This document shows positions 22,900-34,489 of a stretch of 64,000 nt of DNA, one piece after another. The first letter of the stretch is position 1. Each line of letters begins with the position of its first letter. Under the pieces are notes generated by a model that was not told the origin of the DNA, made no database searches, and saw only the letters and a program-made list of their open reading frames with translations. This stretch comes from Dichetophora obliterata (lineage: Eukaryota; Arthropoda; Insecta; Diptera; Sciomyzidae), in assembly GCA_963920525.1 (NCBI GenBank), contig OY986436.1, positions 88,537,970 to 88,601,969 on the forward strand, given 5' to 3'. A program made the position numbers and the translations under genes.

Positions 22900-24990
22900 T
22901 TTTTAGAAACTCAACACCGAGACAGAAACACCGCCAAAAAGAGCACACGCAAGTGGAATGCCTCTAAATTGAACCAAGACGCTTTTCTTGCCGAAATAGA
23001 CGCAAACCCCCAAATAACCATAGTAAACCAAACTATGAGAACAATCGAGAGAGCTTGCGAAAAGTCAGTGCCAAAAATAAAAACATGTTGGCACAAAAAC
23101 TTCGTCTACTGGTGGACGGAAGAAATAGCGCAACTGAGACAAGCATGCTTGCAGAGTCGGAGAAGGTATACCAGAGCAAGACGCTCAGGTTCAGTCTTAT
23201 CCGAAAATGATGAGTTCAAGATAGCCAAGAACAACCTCAAACAAGCTATTATATCGAGAAAAAAAAGAAAGTGGGACGACCTCCGAAATGACATTAACAA
23301 CGACCCCTGGGGGCTCGGATACAAGATTTTTATGCGAACGCTCGTATTAAAACCACAGATGCTTGAACTAGAAGCTAATAAAATGGACAACATCGCAAAT
23401 GTCTTTTTTCCCACGCATGACGTAAGAGAAGAAGTCTTGTAGATCCCTCAGGATGATTCTCCTTCACTTTTTAAAGAAGACGAGCTCAAGCTAGCCGCGA
23501 GAACGCTTAAAAATTAAATTAATCAAAAGAACCCGTCTTTGATGGCGTCCCATCAGAGATTTAGAAAATATTGCAATCTCGAGACCCAACGTACTGCTAT
23601 TATAAGCTATTATATCGAGAAAAAAAAGAAAGTGGGACGACCTCCGAAATGACATTAACAACGACCCCTGGGGGCTCGGATACAAGATTTTTATGCGAAC
23701 GCTCGTATTAAAACCACAGATGCTTGAACTAGAAGCTAATAAAATGGACAACATCGCAAATGTCTTTTTTCCCACGCATGACGTAAGAGAAGAAGTCTTG
23801 TAGATCCCTCAGGATGATTCTCCTTCACTTTTTAAAGAAGACGAGCTCAAGCTAGCCGCGAGAACGCTTAAAAATTAAATTAATCAAAAGAACCCGTCTT
23901 TGATGGCGTCCCATCAGAGATTTAGAAAATATTGCAATCTCGAGACCCAACGTACTGCTAAGCATGTACAACCCTTTCCTAACAAAAGGCATTTTTCCAG
24001 AAATATGGAAGAGACAAAGTCTTGTACTTATCAGCAAGGGAAAAAGAAACCCAGAGTCTCCTTCAGTCTATAGACCCCTTTGCATGATTGACACATCTGG
24101 AAAGCTACTAGAAAGACTGCTTCAGTCTCGCCTTGTGACAGCAAATAACACTAGTGGGGGGCTGTCCCCAAGACAGCAGGGCTTTAGACCCGGTAGGTCT
24201 ACAATTGGAGCTATCACAGAAACCCTGACAAGCTTCCAAGATGCACAAAACAGGAACCACTACTCAAGGGCAATCGTGTTACTGTCGACCCTAGATGTAA
24301 GAAACGCCTTTAATAGCGTCAGTTGGAAAAACATAATTTACGCTCTGGAAAATCGCTTCCAAATTCCGTTGTATCTAATGAGAATAATGTGTAACTATTT
24401 TAAGGATCGCAAACTTACTTATGAAACCACAAGCGGTCCCAGACAAAAACAGATAACGTCAGGGGCTGCACAAGGGTCAATTCTCGGCAAAGATCTGTGG
24501 AACGTAAATTACGACAAAATCCTTCGTATGGATATGCCCGATGACACATATCTTGTCGGGTACGCAGATAATATCGCTGCTATTATCACCGCAAGAGACA
24601 CCACAGAAGCACAAAGAAAGCTCAATCAGGTCATGCTTAGAACAAAAGCGTGGCTGGACTCTCACGGTCTCCAACAAGCTACTGAAAAACTGAGCTTCTC
24701 CCAAGAAAGCATATCCCACTAGATAGCGCGAACACTATCACTAACCAGAAGGTGGTAAACTACCTAGGGATAAGTCTTGATAACAAGCTATCTTACTGAG
24801 CGCAGATACAATACGCAGCGACAAAAGCAGCCCAAATAACAGCATGGCTTAGCCATTTAATGGCAAACATAGGCGGTCCTATGCAGAGTAAGCGAAAGTT
24901 GTTAATGTCGACAACACACTCCATACTCCTTTATGGAAATGATCTGTGGGCTGATTTTCTCAAAACGACACGCAAAAGAAAGCCCTTATC
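22900..24990 (+). mobile_element. R1-like non-LTR retrotransposon fragment
   Basis: The plus strand encodes an endonuclease-RT linker (CWHKNFVYWWTEEIAQLRQ) and RT motifs typical of the R1 group: PSVYRPLCMIDTSGKLLERL, GLSPRQQGFRPGRSTIGAI, STLDVRNAFNSVSW and GAAQGSILGKDLWN. The catalytic box reads YADN instead of YADD. The frame is broken by stops at 23442, in the duplicated block, at 24722 and near 24798. ORF1 and the endonuclease are missing. Positions are approximate at both ends. Confidence 0.8.
23243..23960 (+). repeat. Perfect 361-bp tandem duplication inside the R1-like fragment
   Basis: The block starting AAGCTATTATATCGAG at 23243 is repeated from 23604 with no differences that I can see over about 357 bp; a 4-bp junction separates the copies. 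It covers RT linker sequence already carrying stops, so the duplication came after the element died. Confidence 0.85.
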
Positions 24991-25190
24991 GGCAGTACAG
25001 AGAACAGCACCAATAAGGTTCCGTACTTTTATATAATTCATTAGATCGTCGCCAAGAATACCTTTTCTTCTTAAAGAGATATAGTCAAACCAATGAACCC
25101 CATAAACATACCTGGCAGCGCAGTTAAATGCCACATGAAGCTTACGTTGCGACTGGGAATCCAAGTTGACTATAACCAACATCGGCAAAA
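24990..25190 (-). mobile_element. Short non-LTR retrotransposon fragment (RT thumb region)
   Basis: The minus strand reads SQRKLHVAFNCAARYVYG then VHWFDYISLRRKGILG, which matches the region after the RT domain in Jockey/CR1-type elements. It lies head to head with the R1-like fragment. No other domain is present. Confidence 0.55.
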
Positions 25191-25495
25191 ATAATGTGCG
25201 GTAGAATAAATTGAACTACAAGCTTGCTTCGAATTTCGATTGGAGTAAAGTCTAAAGGCGTACGTTAATACCGTAGAGTCCCATATTTTTTTCTTACTTT
25301 CATGTTTATGTGGTCTTTACAAGAAAGTCAAGAATTTAGTACAAAGACTAGGTTTTTCACTTTATTAACAATACAACCCGACTTAAGTTAATTAGGTTAG
25401 GTTAGGTTAGACCGGATGCCTTCGTGAGGCTCACATAGACCAATACAGGTCCTTAGTGGTACCGGTAGCGAACAAAAGGAACCTTTGTGTTTGTT

Positions 25496-28400
25496 TTAAA
25501 AGTCTTTAAAGATTTGCGTTGAGTTCGCAAACCTTAGGAGGGATTCTAGAGACACCCTGGCTACATCTTTAAGCGACGGGAATGTCGATGAGCCTAGGTA
25601 TTTTAGTCTCGATCTAAGTAGGGCGGGGCATGTGCATAGTAGGTGCTCCAGGGTCTCCACTGTGCCCGGTTCCTTGCACTTCCTGCAGTTGTCATCCGTG
25701 GTGATGCCAAGCTTCCTCGCGTGGGCTGCCGTCATGCAGTGACCAGTGAGCATGCCCACTAGTGTCCTGCAATCTTTGCGCGGACGTGCCAAGATGAACA
25801 GAGTTCGTTTTTCGCATTGTGCATTGCACATGATTTTCGAGATTTTGCACGTTGTCGTATCTCTCCATCTACGATTCACTGCTAGTGTGGCTCTTCTTTC
25901 GAGGTTCCTGTACAACTCTTGTAGCGGAGTAAGTACATGTTCTGCGAGTTCTGATTCCAGCCCGGCGCCTTCCTTTGCTAAACCATCTGCCATCTCGTTT
26001 CCCTCAATGCCCTGGTGGCTAGGGACCCAGTAGATGCGCACTCTTTTCGAAGCGCATAGTGCATCTAGTGCATCTCTGCCAGCCAAGACACTTTTGGACT
26101 TGATGCTAGCGGAGCGCATGGATTTGATCGCCGCTTGACTGTCAACGAAAATGTTGATGTTAGAGTGTTGTGTGTCCATGCTGAGGGCTATTTCAGCAGC
26201 CTTTCTTATGGCAAATATTTCCGCCTGGAAGATACTGCAGTGGTTCGGCAGTTTATATGGCTGCCTTATATTAGGCTCTGCGCAATACACCGCCGCACCT
26301 ACCCCCGTAGGCATTTTGGAGCCGTCGGTAAATATGTTGACCGCCTGCTGTGCTTGTTCTATACCTTTGCACCAGTCGTTTGGTCCCAGAAGAGTTCGTA
26401 CTTTGGAATTGACTATCGTGCGAGGTACCATGTAGTCCGTGCTACTAAGTAGATCCTTTCCGATTGTACAATGTCCAAAATTCTGAATGTGCATGTTGCC
26501 TGCTGCCGTAAGGCGTTGTGCCGTTTTTCCGGCTATTAGTTTTGCGTGTATGTCCAGGGGGTCCATACTTAGAATGGTTTCAAGCGCTTTAGTTGGAGTT
26601 GACTTCAGTGCCCCCGTGATGCATAGCGCTGCCTGCCGCTGAGTTTTCTCCAAGTGCTTGAGGAATGTTGATTTGTTCACAGCCGGCCACCACACAATAA
26701 TCCCATAGAGTAGAATAGGACGCACTACCGTTACATAGATCCAGTGCATCAGAAAGGGTGAGAGACCCCAAGTACTGCCTAGCATCTTTTTGGATGTGTA
26801 TAGTGCAATGGTGGATTTCTTCACCCTTTCTTCCACGTTGGTTTTCCATGACAGCTTGCTGTCCAGGACGACTCCTAGATATTTTGTGTGAGTTTTCGGT
26901 ATGAGACGTATATCGTTCAATTTCGGTGGTATCCACTGTGGTATCTTGTACCTTTTCGTGAACAGAACCAGATCCGTTTTCTCTGCGTTAATACTAAGAC
27001 CGACTGAATTTGCCCATCTAAGTACATCTTTGAGTGTGCTCTCCATTATGGAGCTTACTGTTGATAGACATTTCCCTACTATAATAATGCTTATGTCGTC
27101 TGCATAGGCAGTTATCCTCGGGGATAACCTGCGAACTTTCCGAGTAATTCATTAACTACAAGATTCCATAGTAGTGGCGAGAGGACCCCTCCCTGGGGTG
27201 TCCCACTGTGAGCTTCCCTTACCATGGATTTAGTGCCCCACTCAGCCCGCACCTTTCTGCAGCTTAGCAACCTGTCTAACCAAAGGTTTATTGCCGGTGG
27301 TGCCTCTATTGCACGTAATCCATTAAGGATTGCGGTGGTTGATACATTGTTGAATGCACCTGAGATATCTAGAAACGCCCCGAGTGCGTATTCCTTGTGG
27401 TGGAGGGCTTTTTCTATGGTTACTACTAGGGAATGTAGTGCCGTTTCAACCGATTTCCCTTTCGTGTATGCGTGCTGGTTGGTTGATAACTGGATTGAAT
27501 TGTTTCTTAGGTGCAAGTCAATCAGTTTCTCGAGCGTTTTGAGTACGAAGGAGGTCAGACTTATTGGCCTGTAGTCTTTCGGACTCGGATGGCTGCTCTT
27601 ACCTGCCTTCGGTAAGAATACAACCCTCGCTGTCCTCCAAGCCACAGGTACATAGTTTAGCCTGATGCATCCGTTAAATATATTCTTCAGCCATGGGACG
27701 ACTCGCGATTCAGCCGTTTGCAACATGGCAGGAATTATACCGTCTGGTCCCGGAGATTTGTATCCCGAGAACGAGTTTATAGCCCATACGATTCCATCCG
27801 ACGTTATTAAGTCGTGTGGAACATGTAACGGGGTTGTCCTGTGCCCTCGTATTGTAGAAGTGCTAGGAGCTTCGGTACAGCCAGGAAAATGCGCCTTTAA
27901 CAGCACCTCGAGGGATTCCTGACTGCTCTCCGTCCACTGGCCGTTGTCTTTGCGTAGCTGGCTCTGAATGGAGGGCTGCTTTGAGAGTAGCTTCCTGCGC
28001 CTTGCTGTGTCCGCAGTTTTTTCTATGTTTGAGCAGAAGTTCTTCCACGAGTGTCTTTTTTCTCTGCGTACGTTTGTTTTAAAAAGTTTGAGCCTACATT
28101 TGTATTCCCCCCAAATTTCCTCTTGGTCAGCTATTTTAGCTAGTTTAAAGAAATCTTTTGGGTCGCGTCTTTGCTCTGTAAGATTCGGGCTCCACCATGG
28201 TGGTCTGATCTTACGCTTTGTTCGCGTGGGCTTACAAGAGGCATGATAGGCCTTGAGAAAATGGGCCGAGAGAATCTTCAGTGACCTTTCAATGCCCTCT
28301 TCCGTATTAATTTGTTTAGTAGCTGGTAATTTGGTCTCAATGATACTTCTGAAGCGGTTCCAGTTCGTGTTTCTGGGGCTTCTAAAGATCTTTTGAGCTG

Positions 28401-29073
28401 GAGTGTAGTTAAAGCTTATACTAAAGCTAATATAATTGTGGTCCGAGAAGGAGGGCTGTGCTAGCACCCTCCAATTTGTGACCAGAGTGTTGTTGTCTGA
28501 GGATATTGTTAGGTCTAACACGTTCGACGAGGTGGGGCCTACATACGTGGGTTCCTCGCCGATGTTAGCTACGCTAAGGTTATATTGTAGAATAAAGTTA
28601 AGTAGGGACTCACCTCGATCGTTGATGTCTGGGCTGCCCCATACTGGGTGGTGTGCATTGGCATCTGCTCCGATGACCACTGCTTGGTTCTTCCCGCCGG
28701 TGACTGCTACCATTCTTTGTAGCTCGTCTGGTTGTGCGTCGACGTCATGCGCCATGTAGCATGAGGCGACCAGGATCGGCTCGTCCGCGTCGCCCTCTAG
28801 CGCCACAACGGTGAGATCGTCAGTGCTGTAATGAGACATTAGATAAGTATAGAAGCCTTTCCTTATAAGGATAGCTGTTCTTGTTCTACTTACTGTTGTT
28901 GCGAAAAACGTATTAAAGTTTTGTGACTTTAGGCCAGATACCGTGTTGCCCGAGGCAATCCACGGCTCCTGTACTAAAGCCACATCGTAGCCTCCTTCCT
29001 CCAATACGAAAAGGAGTTCTGCGCTGGCGGTTTTGCATTTATGCAGGTTTATTTGAAGGACCTTCAACTCCAT
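25496..29073 (-). pseudogene. LOA/I-group ORF2: endonuclease, RT, RNase H; one frameshift
   Basis: It starts at the Met at 29073 in the TAATG overlap with ORF1. The endonuclease shows LQINLHKCKTA, VALVQEPWI, VIGADANAHHPVWGS and SFSDHNYI. RT shows YKSPGPDGIIPAM, FLDISGAFNNVS and TPQGGVLSPLLWN. At about 27112 the frame breaks within a CCCC-GAGG stretch (GYPRG then stop), and the next frame resumes with ITAYADDISIII, which holds the catalytic YADD. RNase H follows (NIFTDGSKMPTG, FQAEIFAIRKA, FVDSQAAIKSM, WVPSHQGIEGNEMADGLA), then a CCHC motif, CRKCKEPGTVETLEHLLCTC. A single-base change would account for the break. Confidence 0.9.
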
Positions 29074-30506
29074 TAGGCTGAAGGCTCCTTTACGGGGTCA
29101 ACTTTTGTTGGTGTGCCTCCGTCACCCGCATCTACCAGACTGAGTCCTTGGGCAGCGTCGGTCACAGCTTCTAGGCCGAGGTCTTTTTCCACCTCTCCGG
29201 ACTCTAGTGTGTTGCTGTTGTTGTCCTTGGGGTGGCGCTTTTTGAGGCGCAGATAAACACTACCAACGCCCCACGCCATCTTCCCGTACCGCGCGTAGAG
29301 GATATCCTCTGCCTCCTTGTTGATTTGGAGGATGTAGTGCTGCCCCCCGCTACTATCAGGTAGCGGATCAGCAACCTTCAACACCCTCCAATCAGCTGTT
29401 AGCACGTCCGGATTTTGCTTCTGTAGAAGCTTCAGTGCGGACTCCTGCGGCACTACTCTTGGGAAGAGTACCTTCGCTTTTGGCAGGGACGGGATACTAG
29501 TCCTGTCCACTACTTCCAGTTGGGCACCCTCCCATAGGCCTTGGAGTGTCGGGGTTACTGCTTTCACCCAGTGCAGAGTTGGATCGTCGTTGCACTTTAG
29601 GATCTTAACCCCATTGAGCCAGCCTGCTCCATCGAATGTGGGCATGGGAGCGTCAGGTTGGGCTTCCAACCTCGCGAACATCACCTCGAGAAGCTTCATC
29701 TCTACGGATTTCCATCTCTCAAGGGTCATTTTGCCTTGGGGATCACTCCGGTCGATCAGTGCCACGATCAGGTGTCGTTTAGTCACGTCACTGGCCTTGG
29801 TTCTTACCTCCTGTTTAGGCTGCGGGATTGTGTTTGTGGTCGGTTTCTGCTTCTGTCGTTTGCTTGCTGGAGCTCCGACTTTCGCACTTTCCACCGATCT
29901 TTGGCGTTTTTGAGCAGCCTGCTCTTCTACTTTGTTCGCGAACTGCGAAGTCGTAAGTGCAAAGCTTGGTCTGCTCGCGAAGTGTAAGCGACCCTCTTCC
30001 ACCTTTAGCTTAGCCCAGGCAAGCGACTCCTTCTCTTTGGAAGAGAGATCAATCTTGCCTGACAGCCGGCTGCAGATTTTAAGGGCCGCTTTGTAGTTGG
30101 CCTTGGCCTTCAACCCCTCCTTTGACTTGGTCTTGGGCCCTTCCTTGCGAGAGGAGCTGGAACCCGCTGACTTATCCGGAGAGAGGAGAAGCCTGTCCTC
30201 AACTGAGTTTGCGCTTTCGTGGTCCGAGTCTGCAACGACTATGGCACCCCTGCGCAGTAGTGTAGATGTTTTGGCAGTAGTTGTCTTTATGCCCGGGCCT
30301 GCTCCCGCCCCGGCGACATTTTTGGCAGTAGCTTTGCAACCGCTATGGCCTGCTCCAACCATAGGGGAGGTGTGACCGCTGGTGGCACGCAGTGAGGATT
30401 GCTCCTCCCTGTGTCCGCCGGAGGCCGTTGGTGTTGTTTTCTTTATTTTTGTTGTTTCTTCCATACAGTTCCCACGAGTGTGGGACAAAGGAAGGTCCAC
30501 CCCCAC
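29073..30506 (-). CDS. LOA/I-group ORF1 (gag-like) protein
   Basis: An intact 477-residue frame. The first Met is at 30506; an alternative start is MEETTKIKK about 14 residues in. The N-terminal half is low-complexity, basic and Ser/Gly/Lys-rich with a KRQRSVESAKVGAPASKRQK nuclear-localisation-like segment. The C-terminal half (KRHLIVALIDRSDPQG, GAGWLNGVKILKCNDD, LPKAKVLFPRV) is a globular domain also found in the decayed relative at 54061-54645, possibly the DUF4780-type domain. No CCHC knuckles are seen. The probable role is binding the element RNA. Confidence 0.8.
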   Translation of the reverse strand: MGVDLPLSHTRGNCMEETTKIKKTTPTASGGHREEQSSLRATSGHTSPMVGAGHSGCKATAKNVAGAGAGPGIKTTTAKTSTLLRRGAIVVADSDHESANSVEDRLLLSPDKSAGSSSSRKEGPKTKSKEGLKAKANYKAALKICSRLSGKIDLSSKEKESLAWAKLKVEEGRLHFASRPSFALTTSQFANKVEEQAAQKRQRSVESAKVGAPASKRQKQKPTTNTIPQPKQEVRTKASDVTKRHLIVALIDRSDPQGKMTLERWKSVEMKLLEVMFARLEAQPDAPMPTFDGAGWLNGVKILKCNDDPTLHWVKAVTPTLQGLWEGAQLEVVDRTSIPSLPKAKVLFPRVVPQESALKLLQKQNPDVLTADWRVLKVADPLPDSSGGQHYILQINKEAEDILYARYGKMAWGVGSVYLRLKKRHPKDNNSNTLESGEVEKDLGLEAVTDAAQGLSLVDAGDGGTPTKVDPVKEPSA

Positions 30507-31309
30507 AGAGGTCCCTGTGCGCGGGTAAGGCTGGATAGTACCGGAGGGCGCCTGGTATCCGGTACGCTCCGTTTGGGACTGGACTATTTTTAATGGGCCT
30601 CCAGCCTAGCAAATCCTCGGCACGGGTCGCATAACACCTTGATTCGGCCCATCGGAGGGACTAGGTGTGGGATAGGAGAGGTTATATATGGGATGAATAG
30701 GGAGGGTATGGGGAGTGAAAAGGGATATAGGGTAGGAGTGAATAGCTACTAGTGCATCGCCAGGATGCAGCGACCTGTATGACCTAGGACCCCTGTCAGA
30801 AGCTTGCGCTTCCGTCATTCCAGCCCACTGCATCCTAGCGACCTAAGCCCCCACACCAACGTCAAGGTTGCTATTCCAGTGGGAGAAGTTAATTAGCTTC
30901 TAATAGTAATATTTTTCTAACACAGAAAATTTTTAATTTAACACTTTCGGGTTTAATTAAATTTAGCGGTTAATTTTTTTCATATAAATATTAAATGCGG
31001 ACACTCCCTCTTTTTTCACTGCAACATTTTTGGAACCGTGTCGAACGACGAGAATTCTACTATGACAAGAATTCTACTATGACAAGAATTCTTGCATTTA
31101 ATTTTTTAAGATTTTATTAAGCTGTGCTGACCAATTTTGGATTTGAAAATAAGCGGGAATTCTCGTCATATGTTTATTTAAGGCAATTAAATTATGCTAA
31201 CTCCCGCAATTCAGCCAAAAGTGTTAAATTAATTCTTCTGTACAGTAGACTCTGTAGGCAATGGCAAGCTTTATAGAAAAGAAAATGACATATAAAGCTT
31301 TATGCGGGC

Positions 31310-31381
31310 GGCCCCGATAGTTTAGTGGTAGCGCGCTTGACTGTCGCTCAGGGGTCACGTGTTCGAATCCTGGCCGGGCCA
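31310..31381 (+). repeat. tRNA-like sequence (SINE head or tRNA-Asp pseudogene)
   Basis: A 72-nt segment has pol III boxes: A-box-like TAGTTTAGTGG and B-box-like TGTTCGAATCC. The acceptor arms pair with one mismatch. The anticodon stem CTTGA/TCAGG encloses loop CTGTCGC, giving anticodon GTC (Asp). The D stem cannot form and the T stem is poor, so it is not a working tRNA. A tRNA-derived SINE is the likeliest explanation. Confidence 0.5.
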
Positions 31382-32261
31382 TCATGGTCCAACGCTATTT
31401 CCTTATTTCTTTCCTTATTTTTAATCAAAGGAAATATTAAACACTGCAATTTACGACGAAAAGTTGTAGTTGGTGATGGTATGAAAAGTTTGTGGAGAGG
31501 AACGCCTAGTAACTTGATTTGACTGAGGTTAAGGCATAGCACTTGCTTCAGGATTTAATATCACATGTTTTTAAAGCTTCTGCCACATTAAGAACATCCT
31601 ACGCAAAAGTTTCACTTGATTACTCCATTCTTTCATTCTGTGGTATCACAACGGACAAATAATTTGATCAAAGTGGGCTGGTCTAAAGACCTGACGCCAC
31701 CTTTACCTAAGCTTTATGAAAACATGAATATTAATCGTCGCATACGAACTTGTAAGGACAGTTTTCGATCATTTGTTCGATCAACAAGCACATTTGATCT
31801 TAGGAAGCTTAGTCAAAGTCGTTTGAAATGCTGAAAAGCCAATTCCTTCTATTTAATTAGAAAAATTTTTAATTTCAAAAAGAAAAACAAGTTGAAAAAG
31901 AATTCGAAATTGTCGAATAACCCGAATCGAAATTACCGGTTTTTCAAATAAAGCGAAATTAGATAAAAACATTTAAAGAAAATCAAAAATACCGAAAAAT
32001 TAATAAAAAACTGGGTTCTTAAATAACCCGAAACTTCAAATTAAATTATATCCCAGTTAATAAACTCATTAAGCTTTTCCCTCAAAACATTTTTTTCTTT
32101 TTTTGGTACACTTTCTCAAAAGAGCCTAAAATAATTTCAAGGGCCCCCGGGGCTTTTGAAATTAAATTTAATATCATCATGCCTGGTGAATTGAGACAAT
32201 TTATGCTCATTAACTCATTTGTTTATAAATAGGTAAAGGAAGGAAAGAGCGTAGGAACTTG

Positions 32262-32330
32262 GTCAGAATTCGAATTCGGAACCACTTGTTGGCAGGCAAG
32301 ACCACTACCACTCAGCCGCCAAACTATCTA
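32262..32330 (-). repeat. tRNA-like sequence on the minus strand (SINE head)
   Basis: Read on the minus strand, GATAGTTTGGCGGCTGAGTG resembles an A box and GAATTCGAATTC a degenerate B box, spaced as in a tRNA. It points towards the tRNA-like segment at 31310, about 0.9 kb away. Confidence 0.35.
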
Positions 32331-32464
32331 GTGTAATATTTGTGCTGAATGTTAAATCAATTACTTTAATATATATATTTATACTTTATATATTAAAATT
32401 GCTTCTAAGAATATAGTACGTACGTAATTTATTTTTGTTTCAATAGTCTAGTGACGGCCTATAT

Positions 32465-33240
32465 GAATGCTGATTAATCGATTAATCAGCTTCCTGATTA
32501 ATAATGTTTCTGATTAATCAGATTTTTTCATTCAGAAAATTAATAATTTTGATCAAAGTTATTTGAAATGTTTGTTTGAATTTAAAATAAATAAAAAACG
32601 CGTCAAGAACAATAATACAAGAATATAATCAGAAAATATCTGTCTTTATTAATATATTAAAAAATTTGCACTAATATTGTTTGCTTTAATTTACATAAAA
32701 ATATGTATGCATTAGGGTGGGGCGATTTGAACATCTTAATGGGCGCTTCGCGTTTCTGATTCTTGGAATTGTACTGAGCAAAAAAGTCTAACTTTTGTCA
32801 CGTTTTTTTGGATATTTTGGCCTATAACAGCCAAACCATTGAGATTTTCGATCCAATACTAAGACAAAAATCTCAATGGTTTGGCTGTTATTGGAGAAAA
32901 AACTGCACCCATGATACTTTTACACCCATTAACACTTTTTTCCTTCCATACTAATCGCCCCACTCTAGTATGCATACAAAAATATGTTAATAATATAGCG
33001 AATATACATTCGCTGTCGAATAAATACTTTATTCTACAAATATTAAATAATGCAGATTTCAAATAATCACATTTCGATTAATCAGGTTTCAGATTAATTA
33101 CAGAATAATTACTCAAAGATAAATCAGACTTCTGATAAAATTTTAGACTTTTGATTAATCGATTAATCAGCGGTTTGATTAATCAGAAAACTGATTAATT
33201 GATTAATCAGTTAATCTTAATTCTGATTATAAATTATAAT
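32465..33240. repeat. GATTAATC-rich inverted/palindromic repeat region
   Basis: Dense clusters of CTGATTAATCGATTAATCAG-like units occur at 32470-32525 and 33070-33225. They flank a non-repetitive middle that contains the MITE at 32713-32967. Because the unit is itself palindromic the arms can pair in many registers. It may be a fold-back element or a satellite-like expansion. Confidence 0.55.
32713..32967. mobile_element. 255-bp hAT-type MITE with perfect 8-bp TSD and central hairpin
   Basis: The ends TAGGGTGGGGCGATT and, inversely, TAGAGTGGGGCGATT are flanked by the exact duplication GTATGCAT (32705-32712 and 32968-32975). A second inverted repeat (AGCCAAACCATTGAGATTTT and its inverse) sits in the middle, around 32830-32890. 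Confidence 0.88.
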
Positions 33241-34254
33241 CGTGATTTCCTGATTTCACTCATATGTTTGTTGCAATATATATATTTTTTAAAATATTAG
33301 TTTTAACGGTAATCAATTTTAGCAATTTTGCAATAGAAACAGACAATATCTTTCTGTTCTGGTATCTCGAAAACGAAAATCGCATAAAAAAATGAAGTTG
33401 TTCCGGACCCGTTTCCCTAATTGATCTTGACTTAGGCAGGTAAAGCGAAGGGTTTTGTGGTTTCAAGAATTCCGGCTACGTGGGTTCTCCTTCGCTTCGA
33501 GGTCCCGAATACTAACAAAAAAATATTTATATAAATAATAAAGGCATACAGAAAAGGGAAGCATGCGTGTTAGCTCCTGACCTGCCCACCCCCTTAAATT
33601 CACAAAGAATCTCCTGTGTAGTCGCTTGGTCCTCGTTTGGCGACCACCCTAATCTTGCATACTCTTTTAGTCATTTTCATCCATATCGGCGGTCTCCATC
33701 TCCAAACTGTCCCACTCTAAATTAAGATTCCTATTGCATAATTATAAGAACAAGTTTAAAATTTACATATTTATTCCATATTAATTTTCTTTTTCATATT
33801 GAATAATTCATTTAAAGTAAATATTTTATAAGGATTTAATTACGAAAACTATGGTACTTCAAAATTTAATTCATCCAAGCAAAATCAACAAAAAAAACCG
33901 ACTATCGAATTTATTCTGTTTGCAAAAAAAAACCAAACACCGACCCATGTCTCACCATCTAATACGTCTGCGTCTCAGCATGAATCACCAAAGACAAACT
34001 AAGCACAATATAAGTTTTTAGAAAATTTATGACTTACATGTTTAAATCCATTAGTATGGATAGCTCAGTTTATGATGTTGACAATAAATTTCGTTGTGAA
34101 TCCTCCGATGTTGAGCGCTCAAAATCGTGGTTTCTGGTTAACGCGGGTGAATACTTTGCGGACTTGATGGATGCTGAGCTGTGGGTGGTATATAAAAGAA
34201 ATTTTAGTACACAAAATGGAAATATGAAATTTTAGTTAAGATTATTTCTTATGA

Positions 34255-34400
34255 AATATTAGATATTATATACTATATAACACACCATACATCATATTCT
34301 ATATATGACCTTTTCTATCTTATATAGTATACACTACATAGTATATATTACATAGTATACACTATACAGTATATACCCTGTAATATATATCATATCTTAT
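34255..34400. repeat. TATAC/TATAG-rich simple sequence
   Basis: Degenerate runs of ATATACTATA and ATAGTATACAC units with no coding content. Confidence 0.6.
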
Positions 34401-34489
34401 GTATATGCTTAATATAAATCTGCGTGATGGATGTACCTTGTAGGCTGGATGCGTCTCTAAGTACGCGTAATGAGTATTGCCTGTCGGTG

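Larger units (their letters stand above)
25396..30885 (-). mobile_element. Near-intact LOA/I-group non-LTR retrotransposon
   Basis: A 5.5-kb minus-strand element with an 11-bp target duplication AAGTTAATTAG at 25385-25395 and 30886-30896. It has a GC-rich 5' leader of about 380 bp, ORF1 (30506-29073), ORF2 (29073-25496), a 3' UTR of about 100 bp and a 3' tail of CCTAA units. ORF1 and ORF2 overlap in a TAATG stop-start. Only one frameshift is visible, so this is one of the youngest insertions in the window. Its base composition is clearly richer in GC than the surrounding intron. Confidence 0.93.

Noticed and set aside
22439..22900. Promoter or gene next to the R1-like fragment
   Set aside because: Only AT-rich sequence with no splice or coding pattern.
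31310..31381. Functional tRNA-Asp gene
   Set aside because: The anticodon arm and GTC anticodon look right, but the D stem cannot pair and the T stem is poor, so it is reported as a tRNA-like repeat.
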